This document shows positions 35,822 to 44,254 of a stretch of DNA of 64,000 nt, piece by piece (within the stretch, counting starts at the first letter, position 1; every line of letters begins with the position of its first letter). The notes beneath the pieces were generated by a model that was given only the letters and a program-made list of their open reading frames with translations, searched no databases and was not told where the DNA came from. The stretch comes from Bartonella taylorii (GTDB taxonomy: Bacteria; Pseudomonadota; Alphaproteobacteria; Rhizobiales; Rhizobiaceae): the NCBI RefSeq assembly GCF_023920105.1, contig NZ_CP083693.1:1319001-1383000 (forward strand). Direction: 5' to 3'. The translations under genes and the position numbers were made by a program.

Positions 35822-38800
35822 AGGTTTAAAAGAAGCAGACCGTGGCAAGCTTATTATGGCATGTGGTACGGGCAAGACTTTCACCAGTCTTAAGATAGCA
35901 GAAACCATAGCTGGAAAAGGCAAGCGTGTTTTGTTTCTGGTGCCTTCTCTTGCTTTAGTCTCGCAAACGATACGAGAATGGACAGCAGATGCACAAGTCC
36001 CCTTGCGTTCTTTTGCTGTGTGTTCGGATACAAAAGTAGGCAAGCGTCGTAAAAACCAAGATGATATTGTTGGTATGGAAACATCAGATCTTGTGCTCCC
36101 TGCTACAACAGATGCGAAAGCACTTGCCAAAGAAGCTTGTGAAAACCTCGCAGAGGCAATGACGGTGGTCTTTTCAACCTATCATTCCATTCAAGTGATT
36201 TCGGATGCACAAAAAGACCATGGTTTACCTGAATTTGATCTGATCATCTGTGATGAAGCGCATAGAACCACTGGTGCTTCATTGGGAACTGACGACAATG
36301 AATCTGAATTTATCAAGGTTCACGATAACAGCATTATTCGAGGCAAAAAACGTCTGTATATGACAGCAACGCCAAAGATTTTTAGTGACACTGCTAAAAG
36401 GCGTGCGGATGAGATCAATGCCGTTCTAGCTTCTATGGATGATGAAACGCTTTATGGCAAACAACTCCATCATTATACCTTCGCAGAAGCTGTCGATAAT
36501 GAACTTTTAACCCCTTACAAGATTGTGGTTTTGGGGATTGATGAAACCTATATCACACCAGCCATACAGGAGATTATTGCCAATGAAAACCGTGAAATTG
36601 ATTTAGATGATGCGGCAAAAATTATTGGCTGTTATAGAGCCCTGACCAAAATAGATAAAGAAGCTGCTGTCGATGATGATACAGAGCCTATGCGTAGTGC
36701 TTTAGCTTTTTGCAAAGACATCAACACCTCTCAATATATCACAAAGCTCTTCAATAGAATTATCAAATCTCATATCAATGATTTTCTTCAAACAGTTCCC
36801 TTTCTGAACTGTGAAGTAAGACATATTGACGGAACACAAAGTGTCAAAAAACGCAATGAAGAACTGGATTGGTTGAAACAAGATGCTGGGAACAATGTTT
36901 GTCGGATCTTAAGCAATGTTCGATGTCTTTCAGAAGGGATTGATGTTCCTGCTCTTGATGCAATCATGTTTTTACACCCGCGCAATAGCCAAGTGGATGT
37001 AATCCAGGCGGTGGGGCGTGTGATGCGTCGTGCTCCAAATAAGAAAACGGGCTATATTATTTTACCCATTATCATTCCTTCACACTTAGAAGCCAAAAAA
37101 GCTTTACGAAACAATAAGAGATACCGTGTTGTTTGGCAAGTTTTGCATGCTTTACATTCTCATGATGAGAATTTTAGCAAAACCCTTAACCAGATGGTCT
37201 TAGGACAAGACGTGAGCTCTATCATCGACATTGTTACAGTTTCTAAAAAGACCGAATTAGAAAATGTCACCACGGTTATTGACGAAATCCCGCTACACGA
37301 AAAATCGGAACAATCCGGACTTCAAATTGGGACACAAGCTCATGAACCGCAACATAGTCATAGCGTAACAGGAAGATTACCCTTTTTTGTTGAGTTTCCC
37401 AATGCTCTCAAAACACTGATTGTTAAAAAATCTACCATGAGTGATTATTGGGGCATTTGGGCGAACAATGTTGCTGAGATTGCACAAAACCATATCACAC
37501 GCCTTCAAACTATGCTTTCTGATCAGACAAGCGAAGCTTATCATGCCTTTGATGCGTTTTATAAGGAATTAAAAAACAACTTAAACAGTGAGATAAAGCA
37601 AGAAGAAGCGATTGAGATGTTAGCGCAACATCTTGTGACGCGTCCTGTGTTTGAAGCTTTGTTTGAAGGCAATGAATTTGTACAAAACAATGCTATCTCT
37701 CAAGCGATGGAAAAGATCTTAAGAGAACTAGATAAAACAAATATTGAGGAAGAATCCAAAGAATTACAAGAGTTTTATGACAGCGTAAAGTTCCGTGCCT
37801 CTGGCATTACCGAACCGCAGGCAAGACAGAATCTTATTATCAAGCTTTACGAAGATTTTTTTGCCAAGGCATTTAAGAAAACAACGGATAGGCTTGGGAT
37901 TGTTTATACGCCCATAGAGGTTGTCGATTTTATCATTCATTCTGTTGATGATGTGTTGCGCAATGAATTTGGAAAAAGCTTGGGGTCACGTGGTGTCTCT
38001 ATTCTTGATCCTTTTACTGGAACGGGTACCTTTATCACAAGGCTTTTACAATCAAAGCTCATAAAACCAGAGGATATGGAATATAAGTTCCGTCATGATA
38101 TCCATGCCAATGAGATTGTCTTACTTGCCTATTACATAGCAGCGATCAACATTGAATCGACTTATCATAGTTTGGTGAAAGGAAAGTATATTCCTTTCAA
38201 GCATATTGGTTTAACCGATACATTCCAAATGCTTGAAAGGAAAGATTTGTTGCAAGAGTTATTTAAAGAAAACAGTGAATATTTAGAACATCAGAAAAAT
38301 CTAAATATCAAAATTATCTTTGGCAATCCTCCTTATTCAACTGGGCAAAAAAGTGAAAATGATAATGCAAAGAACACTCCCTATCCCATATTGAATGACC
38401 GTATTCGTGAAACTTATGCTGCTCGGTCAAATGCAAGTCTTCTACGAAATCTGTATGATAGTTATATTCGTGCTATTCGTTGGGCAAGCGACCGTATAAA
38501 AGATTGTGGTGTTATTGGTTTTGTCACAAATGCAAGCTTTGTAGATGCAAATGCTATGGCTGGCTTACGAAAATGCCTCGTTGAAGAATTTAATAGCCTT
38601 TATATTTTCCATTTGCGGGGGGATGCTCGGACTTCTGGAGAACAACGTAAGAAAGAAAGTGGTGGAATTTTTGGTGAGGGATCTCGAGCGCCTATAGCTA
38701 TCTCTATTCTTGTAAAAAATCCAGAATCTCAACAGCGTGGGAAAATATATTTCCATGCTGTGGAAGATTACTGCACAAGAGAAAAAAAGCTTAAGACAAT

Positions 38801-40205
38801 TAAGGATTTTGGTAGTATTAACGGTATTACACGTGAAAACAGTTGGCAAATAATTACACCAGACAGACATGGTGATTGGCTTGGTCAACGTGCTAACAAT
38901 TTTGAAACATTCCTAACCTTAGGTGATAAAAAGGGGCATAATAAAAAGCTCTTTGAAACGTTTTCTTGTGGTATAGTAACAAGTCGTGATGCTTGGACCT
39001 ATAATTCAAGCCGCGTATCTCTCACAAAAAACATGCACAATATGATTACTTTCTATAATAGTGAAGTAGAACGTTTTAATGATGCTTATGGACATGTTGA
39101 TCGCAGGATACGTAAAAATGCTATAAACAATTTTGTAAATTCTGATGGAAGTAAAATCAGTTGGAGTCATAATGTTAAGCAAGAACTAGTAAAAGGAAAA
39201 GTTTTTGAACTTGAAGATACATGCCTTACACAAAGTCTGTATCGTCCTTTTACACAACAATGGCTTTATTATAATCGTACTTTCAATGAGAGAGTTTATC
39301 AAATGCCGCGCATATTTCCGATAGGAGAAGCGGTTGAAAATAGAGTGATACAAGTTACCGGCATAGGAGCAACGAAAGATTTTTCTGTCATCATGATTAA
39401 GACAGTACCTGATTTTCATGCAATGGATACTAGTCAATGTTTTCCAAGGTATATTTATGAAGACACTCCGGTTTCAAAAAATAAAAGTGAGAAACAATCT
39501 CATTTATTTTTAATTTCTACAGAAGAAAACACAACATCTGGTTTACAGAGGCGTGATGCCATTACGAATGAAGGGCTAGCACATTTTAAAACGGCTTATC
39601 CTAATGAGATTATCACTAAAGATGATTTATTCTATTACGTTTATGGTCTTTTACATTCAGAAGATTATCGCGCTCGTTATGCTGATAACCTCTCTAAAGA
39701 ATTGCCTCATATCCCTTGTGTAAAAAGCGCTGAAGATTTTTGGATATTTGTTACAGCAGGGCGTAAATTGGGTCATTTGCATGTAAACTATGAAGATGTA
39801 GAGCCTTATCCAGTCACTTTTAAAAAAGGCAATCCAAAACAGACTGATATTTCTAATCCTGAGGAATTTTATTACGTGACTGAAATGCAATTCTTTAGCA
39901 AAAATAAGATAAAAGATAAATCTATTGTTTTTTATAATAGCAATATCACAATAACAAACATTCCTCTTGAAGCTTATGAGTATATCATTAATGGCAAGCC
40001 TGCTCTTGAATGGGTTATGGAACGTCAATGTGTAAAGACAGATAAAAAGAGCGGCATTGTGAATGATGCCAATCACTATGCTGTTGAAACCATTGGCAAC
40101 CCTGCTTATCCATTAGAGTTATTTCAAAGAGTTATTACCATAAGTTTAGAAACAATGAAGATTGTTAAGAATTTACCAAAATTAGAAATTAGAGAAACTG
40201 AATAA
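35805..40205 (+). CDS. Helicase-methyltransferase of a type ISP-like restriction-modification enzyme
   Basis: 1466 residues. An SF2 helicase opens the protein: Walker A MACGTGKT at 18-25, ICDEAHR near 150, YMTATPK near 190 and QAVGRVMRRAPNKKTG near 405. A helical linker follows, then an N6-adenine methyltransferase with motif I ILDPFTGTGTF near 735 and NPPY near 841. The last 500 residues should hold the target-recognition domain. This order, with an Mrr nuclease in front, is that of single-polypeptide enzymes such as LlaBIII/LlaGI (family knowledge). The nuclease lies upstream in another frame, so the chain would methylate and perhaps translocate but not cut, unless the frameshift is bypassed. 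The ATG near the break may allow separate expression. Confidence 0.82.
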   Translation: MRKVCEGLKEADRGKLIMACGTGKTFTSLKIAETIAGKGKRVLFLVPSLALVSQTIREWTADAQVPLRSFAVCSDTKVGKRRKNQDDIVGMETSDLVLPATTDAKALAKEACENLAEAMTVVFSTYHSIQVISDAQKDHGLPEFDLIICDEAHRTTGASLGTDDNESEFIKVHDNSIIRGKKRLYMTATPKIFSDTAKRRADEINAVLASMDDETLYGKQLHHYTFAEAVDNELLTPYKIVVLGIDETYITPAIQEIIANENREIDLDDAAKIIGCYRALTKIDKEAAVDDDTEPMRSALAFCKDINTSQYITKLFNRIIKSHINDFLQTVPFLNCEVRHIDGTQSVKKRNEELDWLKQDAGNNVCRILSNVRCLSEGIDVPALDAIMFLHPRNSQVDVIQAVGRVMRRAPNKKTGYIILPIIIPSHLEAKKALRNNKRYRVVWQVLHALHSHDENFSKTLNQMVLGQDVSSIIDIVTVSKKTELENVTTVIDEIPLHEKSEQSGLQIGTQAHEPQHSHSVTGRLPFFVEFPNALKTLIVKKSTMSDYWGIWANNVAEIAQNHITRLQTMLSDQTSEAYHAFDAFYKELKNNLNSEIKQEEAIEMLAQHLVTRPVFEALFEGNEFVQNNAISQAMEKILRELDKTNIEEESKELQEFYDSVKFRASGITEPQARQNLIIKLYEDFFAKAFKKTTDRLGIVYTPIEVVDFIIHSVDDVLRNEFGKSLGSRGVSILDPFTGTGTFITRLLQSKLIKPEDMEYKFRHDIHANEIVLLAYYIAAINIESTYHSLVKGKYIPFKHIGLTDTFQMLERKDLLQELFKENSEYLEHQKNLNIKIIFGNPPYSTGQKSENDNAKNTPYPILNDRIRETYAARSNASLLRNLYDSYIRAIRWASDRIKDCGVIGFVTNASFVDANAMAGLRKCLVEEFNSLYIFHLRGDARTSGEQRKKESGGIFGEGSRAPIAISILVKNPESQQRGKIYFHAVEDYCTREKKLKTIKDFGSINGITRENSWQIITPDRHGDWLGQRANNFETFLTLGDKKGHNKKLFETFSCGIVTSRDAWTYNSSRVSLTKNMHNMITFYNSEVERFNDAYGHVDRRIRKNAINNFVNSDGSKISWSHNVKQELVKGKVFELEDTCLTQSLYRPFTQQWLYYNRTFNERVYQMPRIFPIGEAVENRVIQVTGIGATKDFSVIMIKTVPDFHAMDTSQCFPRYIYEDTPVSKNKSEKQSHLFLISTEENTTSGLQRRDAITNEGLAHFKTAYPNEIITKDDLFYYVYGLLHSEDYRARYADNLSKELPHIPCVKSAEDFWIFVTAGRKLGHLHVNYEDVEPYPVTFKKGNPKQTDISNPEEFYYVTEMQFFSKNKIKDKSIVFYNSNITITNIPLEAYEYIINGKPALEWVMERQCVKTDKKSGIVNDANHYAVETIGNPAYPLELFQRVITISLETMKIVKNLPKLEIRETE

Positions 40206-40250
40206 ACTTATAAAGCATGCTCACATTATAGGCTTGCTAAACTCACAAGG

Positions 40251-40281
40251 GGTATAGAGTCTTATAACCATAATCTATACC
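40251..40281 (+). terminator. Hairpin after the restriction-modification gene
   Basis: GGTATAGA (40251-40258) pairs perfectly with TCTATACC (40274-40281). The flanking ACAAGG and CTCTCTTG can extend it in part. A pyrimidine-rich stretch follows. Likely terminator 46 bases after the stop. Confidence 0.4.
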
Positions 40282-40326
40282 TCTCTTGTTAAATTACTTA
40301 CATACAATCTTAAAAGGAGTGTTTAT

Positions 40327-40377
40327 ATGCGTTATTCTAAAAAGAAGAAACTTGCACTTTTAGATACTCTTATTTAG
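40327..40377 (+). CDS. Sixteen-codon reading frame behind a strong ribosome site
   Basis: AAAAGGAGTG is well placed before an ATG at 40327, which opens MRYSKKKKLALLDTLI and a TAG. It may be a leader peptide, the intact start of a destroyed gene, or chance. No homologue recognised. Confidence 0.25.
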   Translation: MRYSKKKKLALLDTLI

Positions 40378-41020
40378 ATTGCTTTAAGACTTTTAAGAAA
40401 CCCTATCTTAAAGTGAATACGCTTCTTTTACATTGCCTTTAAAAGATTATACCGTAATCTAAAATGATAGCTTTATTGTTTTCAAAAGCTTTGTTGTGAA
40501 TACTTATATTACTTTACGCTTTTAATTCCCTAATTTTTGAAAAAAGTATAAGCACCCCATATACCCCCAAAACCCCTACAAAATATATATTACAGGTTGT
40601 ATTTATAGGTTGTTTACATTAGGGCCCCTTATAAACAAAATTCACAAAAAAATTAAAATTCATTTAGTAAAAAAAATGATAGGTTATAAAGATAAAAATA
40701 CGCATTATGAGAGCGTTTTTAAATATTATAAATGTATAGATTCAAAACATAACGCAATCGTTTCATAAAGCCTATAATATAGCTTTAAAAGCACATAAAT
40801 ATAAAAGAAGCAATTGATAATCATATGACAATATCAATACATAACCTATTTAAAAGATACAAAAAAATATCAAAAAAGATAAAATATTATTTGACAATAA
40901 ATACGTATTTTGTTATAGAAATATTCAAGTGCTGAAAACACTTAACGATTAGCGGATAGGTTACGAAACAATCTTTCCAAGTCTTTAAAATACTGACTGT
41001 TTTTTATACGTATTAAAGCG
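40378..41020. other. AT-rich non-coding region
   Basis: No gene recognised; very AT-rich with many short A and T runs. It ends at the promoter-like TATAAT (41021-41026) that precedes the structured RNA candidate. Confidence 0.35.
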
Positions 41021-41032
41021 TATAATGATTTT

Positions 41033-41137
41033 GTCGGGTGTGTCACACCATGCAATACCCTTATGGGAAAAGTGTGACGACGGACTAATCGCCGTGTTTT
41101 CAACGCCCGGCGCCTTTATAGCGCGTCAATTGAAAAC
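41033..41137 (+). ncRNA. Structured RNA candidate, possibly C4-type antisense RNA
   Basis: Downstream of a TATAAT box (41021-41026) several stems can form: GTCACAC (41042-41048) with GTGTGAC (41072-41078), an inner CCC-TTAT-GGG (41058-41067), ACGG (41080-41083) with CCGT (41092-41095), and GTTTTCAA (41096-41103) with TTGAAAAC (41130-41137) enclosing GCGC/GCGC. The region around GACGGACTAATCGCCG reminds me of C4 antisense RNAs of phages, which control antirepressor genes. It directly precedes a beta-helix gene whose paralogue lies next to an antirepressor. The C4 identity is from memory. Confidence 0.45.
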
Positions 41138-41163
41138 TTCATTACGATTAGAAAGAATTTAAA

Positions 41164-41919
41164 ATGAAAAATTCTATATCAAAAAACACCCCCGTTTCCT
41201 CTAACATTTCAAATGAAACCGCATCTGTTAATAAACAAGAGCCTGCAAAAAAATACGAATTTATTGATGATTGTGAATATATAGATGGTCATTTCTTAAC
41301 TCGAATTAGAGCCTTAAGAGACTTTGGAGATGTTAAGGCTGGTGATCTAGGCGGCTTTATTGAAAAGGAAGCCAACCTCTCTCATGAGGGCAATTGCTGG
41401 GTTTATGATGATGCATGGGTTTATGGGCATGCCCGTGTTTGTGACAATGCAAAAATTTATGACAATGCTTGTGTCTATGGCATTGCCCATGTGGCTGGTT
41501 ATGTTTATGGCAATGCCCATGTGGGAGGGAGCGCCCGTGTTTATACAGAAGCACATATTTATGACAATGCTCACCTTTCTCATAATGCGTGGGTTTATAA
41601 TTATGCAAGGGTTTATGGGCATGCTCAGGTTTCGGGGGCTGCCTGTGTTTACAGCCATGCTAAGATTTATAATTATGCTGTTGTTAATAGCCGTGCAAAA
41701 ATTTATGGCAAGGTTTATGGCAATGCTAGCGTGGGGGGCAATGCTGAGGTTTATGGTTCTGTTTATGGCAATGCAAAGATCTCATATTATGCAAAGGTCT
41801 GGGGTAAAGCTTATGGCAAGGCAAAATTAAACCGACAAAGTAAGCTAAGGGTGGTACCCAAAAATTGTGAGGTTTATGAAAGCGATAATGTTATCAAGAT
41901 TGTTGATACAACAGAATAA
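41164..41919 (+). CDS. Long left-handed beta-helix protein, paralogue of 10315-10797
   Basis: A 251-residue protein of unknown function. After a Ser/Asn-rich N-terminus comes the module LTRIRALRDFGDVKAGDLGG ... NLSHEGNCWV, shared with the prophage protein at 10315-10797. About 24 hexapeptides follow, of the kind V-Y-G-N-A-x (for example ARVYGHAQVSGAACVYSHAK), predicted to form a long left-handed beta-helix. A short charged tail ends in VIKIVDTTE. The aromatic Tyr at position two of most repeats would form a stripe along the helix. It starts 26 bases after the structured RNA candidate and has only a weak ribosome site (AGAAAG). Confidence 0.7.
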   Translation: MKNSISKNTPVSSNISNETASVNKQEPAKKYEFIDDCEYIDGHFLTRIRALRDFGDVKAGDLGGFIEKEANLSHEGNCWVYDDAWVYGHARVCDNAKIYDNACVYGIAHVAGYVYGNAHVGGSARVYTEAHIYDNAHLSHNAWVYNYARVYGHAQVSGAACVYSHAKIYNYAVVNSRAKIYGKVYGNASVGGNAEVYGSVYGNAKISYYAKVWGKAYGKAKLNRQSKLRVVPKNCEVYESDNVIKIVDTTE

Positions 41920-42799
41920 AAAAACAAGCCTGGGGGCGCTTTTCTTATGGATATAAACGCATCATAAAAGAGAGAATTCAAAAAAGAAAGCCGTGCCATT
42001 TACGTGACGCGGCTTATGAATGAAGATATAACAAATGACTGATAAATATGAGTTTACCTTCTCCTCTTTGTCTCAATAAGTGTCCTAAAATTTGAGGGAG
42101 GTGAAATCACTCAATCCAAATTTGGATTAACCTCATTTGATTTCGTATTTTTAAACTATAACTTTTAAAACATTTTTTGCTCACTCGCTTGCATATGTCA
42201 TTAAAAGGCTTTTGATTTCATAAGACATAACATTGTGACCTTCATTATCTTTATTTTCTACTCCGGTAAAAAAATACCGTGGTTATAAAATCATTATTTT
42301 TTAAATCCTTTTATGCAATCTTTAATGAACTCAATCTATAAGCTTATGACAGTTGCAAAGGACTACCCTCTTATAAGATGATCTAATTTTTCTATAATAT
42401 CTTTAGATTTTACACTCGCCAATTTTAGCGACCGTTAATTTGTTTCTATCATGCAATTAATACTCAATCATTACAACAAGATGTAACCTTTAACGCATGC
42501 AATTTATGTTATCGATAATTCCAAACGACTGAACTTTAAAGCAATGCGATTTGTGCTGTGATAAAAACGTATCATAAAATTTATAAACTGTTATGAATGA
42601 TATCGGCTTTTCATTTTATTTGAATGCACACATGCGTTATAATATTTGCATCATGATTTGCTTTTTATGGTCTATTCATACATGGCAATCTTATATAAAA
42701 AAGGGTCAAATGAATCACGTATAAAAGAATGGATTCTTAAGTGGATTTATATAAAATAATTACACAAAACATATTGATTTTATTGTGTTTTTTGATATT
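41920..42799. other. Non-coding region with a palindrome and possible antirepressor relic
   Basis: No gene recognised. A perfect 16-base palindrome AATCCAAATTTGGATT lies at 42113-42128. On the minus strand it and the next bases (to GAGTGA) resemble the Rha antirepressor gene near 11380-11398, which has the similar palindrome AGCCCAAATTTGGGCT followed by GAGTGA. This could be a relic of such a gene. The rest is AT-rich. Confidence 0.35.
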
Positions 42800-43015
42800 A
42801 TGCCGAAATCGAAGTGGAAAGCGCCTGATTTTATACCTTTTCGAAAAGATGTTATTTTTAATAAACAAACACAATCTGTTATTTTAAAAGAGATTCAAAA
42901 TCTTGATTTTTTAACTAACTCTCATTGGGGGATGTTAGCACGACGAGGTTTTTTTGAAATTACAGCTTATGATGCAGCCCGAATTTACGAAGCAATGGGA
43001 ATTCATGATGGCTAA
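42800..43015 (+). CDS. Small protein of unknown function
   Basis: From the ATG at 42800 (frame open to a GTG at 42785) it has 71 residues: MPKSKWKAPDFIPFRKDVIF, then LKEIQNLDFLTNSHWGMLAR and AYDAARIYEAMGIHDG. No family recognised; soluble, near neutral. The composition looks coding, but the ribosome site is weak. It lies in the zone between accessory and core genes. Confidence 0.4.
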   Translation: MPKSKWKAPDFIPFRKDVIFNKQTQSVILKEIQNLDFLTNSHWGMLARRGFFEITAYDAARIYEAMGIHDG

Positions 43016-43237
43016 TTATTCAACTGCTTTTGTTATTTTTTATTTCTGATAAAATATCTAAAAGATTTCTTTAAGAAACTTGAATGTCCCTTTTTGATTA
43101 AAGAACGGTCTAAAATAGATGAAAAAATAACTTATGTATGTATTTGATTTTATTATCGTTACTGTATCTTTAATGACAATTTTGACATTATCCTTTTGTG
43201 CATTTAAACATAATGATTTGGAAAAAAGGGAGTTCTC

Positions 43238-43687
43238 ATGTTTAAATGGACACATAGCGAAGAAATTAATACAGAGGCAAGTGCTGAGCAAGTTTGGGCT
43301 ATGTGGGAAGACGCGGCAACTTGGCCTTGTTGGGATCACGAACTTGAGTGGGTAGAACTTCTTGGTGCTTTCAAAACAGGAACTTTAGGACAAATGAAAC
43401 CTAAAAAAGGACCAAAAGTAATCTTTACACTTGATAAAGTTATAAAAGACGTTTGTTTTTCTAATTATGCTAAACTTCCTTTTACGCGAATGACTTTTGA
43501 TCATGAATATATTAGTTCAAAAAAATCTGGTTCTTCAAACAATAAAATTCGTCATACAGTAACTATGTTTGGCATACTTTCTCCCTTATTTGGAATGATT
43601 ATTGGATCAAAAATAAGGCTACATCTTCGTGATGCGATGATTGAAATGAACCGTCGTGCTCTTACTGAAAATAAAACTATCCCCTAG
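43238..43687 (+). CDS. SRPBCC (START-like) family protein
   Basis: A 149-residue protein with the START/polyketide-cyclase-like start of the SRPBCC fold (INTEASAEQVWAMWEDAATW followed by PCWDHELEWVEL), a beta-rich middle and a long C-terminal helix (RLHLRDAMIEMNRRAL). Members bind lipids or other hydrophobic ligands; the ligand here is unknown. GGGAG precedes the ATG at 43238. It is the first well-formed gene after the accessory zone. Confidence 0.7.
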   Translation: MFKWTHSEEINTEASAEQVWAMWEDAATWPCWDHELEWVELLGAFKTGTLGQMKPKKGPKVIFTLDKVIKDVCFSNYAKLPFTRMTFDHEYISSKKSGSSNNKIRHTVTMFGILSPLFGMIIGSKIRLHLRDAMIEMNRRALTENKTIP

Positions 43688-44254
43688 CTATACTCATTCA
43701 AAAAAAATTTTATGTTTTTTCAGAAGAGATGATGTAGGAGTTATCGCTTACATTAGAATGAGGTAGTTGAGCAGTTGGTATTTGACAATTCAATTATCCA
43801 CGAAACGTTTTTCAGTTACTCGTTTAAATCTGATGAAACCATCGTACGGAATCAATACTGTACTGATTTTATAAAGCAAGATTAAAGAATGCTATAGAAA
43901 AAGCCATCAAAATTTGTTGCACACTCATGAATAAAAAACGTTTAGTTTAAATTATGTTACGGTTATTGGAGCACTAGAGGATTTAAGGTTAAAGTTAAGT
44001 ATTATTCCTAATCTGTTATTGGTTCGATTCTAAATTGTGTTTGCCGTACAAAATGAAAGAAGCAAATTTGGAAAGTTGGAATTAAAGAAAATTTACAACA
44101 TATTGTGTCTTTTCGAAAAAAACTATTTGATTTGCTGAAAGAAAAAAGTGCATGGATGATGCGTAATTTTTAGCGAGAAGTATATAAGAGTTATATTTTT
44201 TATAAATTTGCCAAATTGCTTATCCATGTAAATAATGAATATTTGAGGGAGTCT
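43688..44254. other. Intergenic region upstream of pmbA
   Basis: No complete gene. A frame at about 44066-44174 without start reads QIWKVGIKENLQHIVSFRKK LFDLLKEKSAWMMRNF and looks like the end of a lost gene. No other features seen. Confidence 0.35.

Noticed and set aside
35805..35830. Programmed frameshift joining nuclease and helicase
   Set aside because: The site has only a short A-run without a visible slippery heptamer or downstream stem, and the nuclease start is damaged as well; decay is simpler.
41347..41830. Met/His/Ile-rich frames on both strands over the second beta-helix gene
   Set aside because: They arise from the hexapeptide-coding repeats read in other frames.
41400..41830. 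Regularly spaced TATGGCAATGC-like repeats, considered as CRISPR or satellite DNA
   Set aside because: The spacing is a multiple of 18 bases or fewer, there are no constant-length unique spacers, and they code for in-frame protein hexads.
43134..43355. Open frame overlapping the start of the SRPBCC gene
   Set aside because: It overlaps a better frame that has a ribosome site and a recognisable fold; the hydrophobic start is probably chance.
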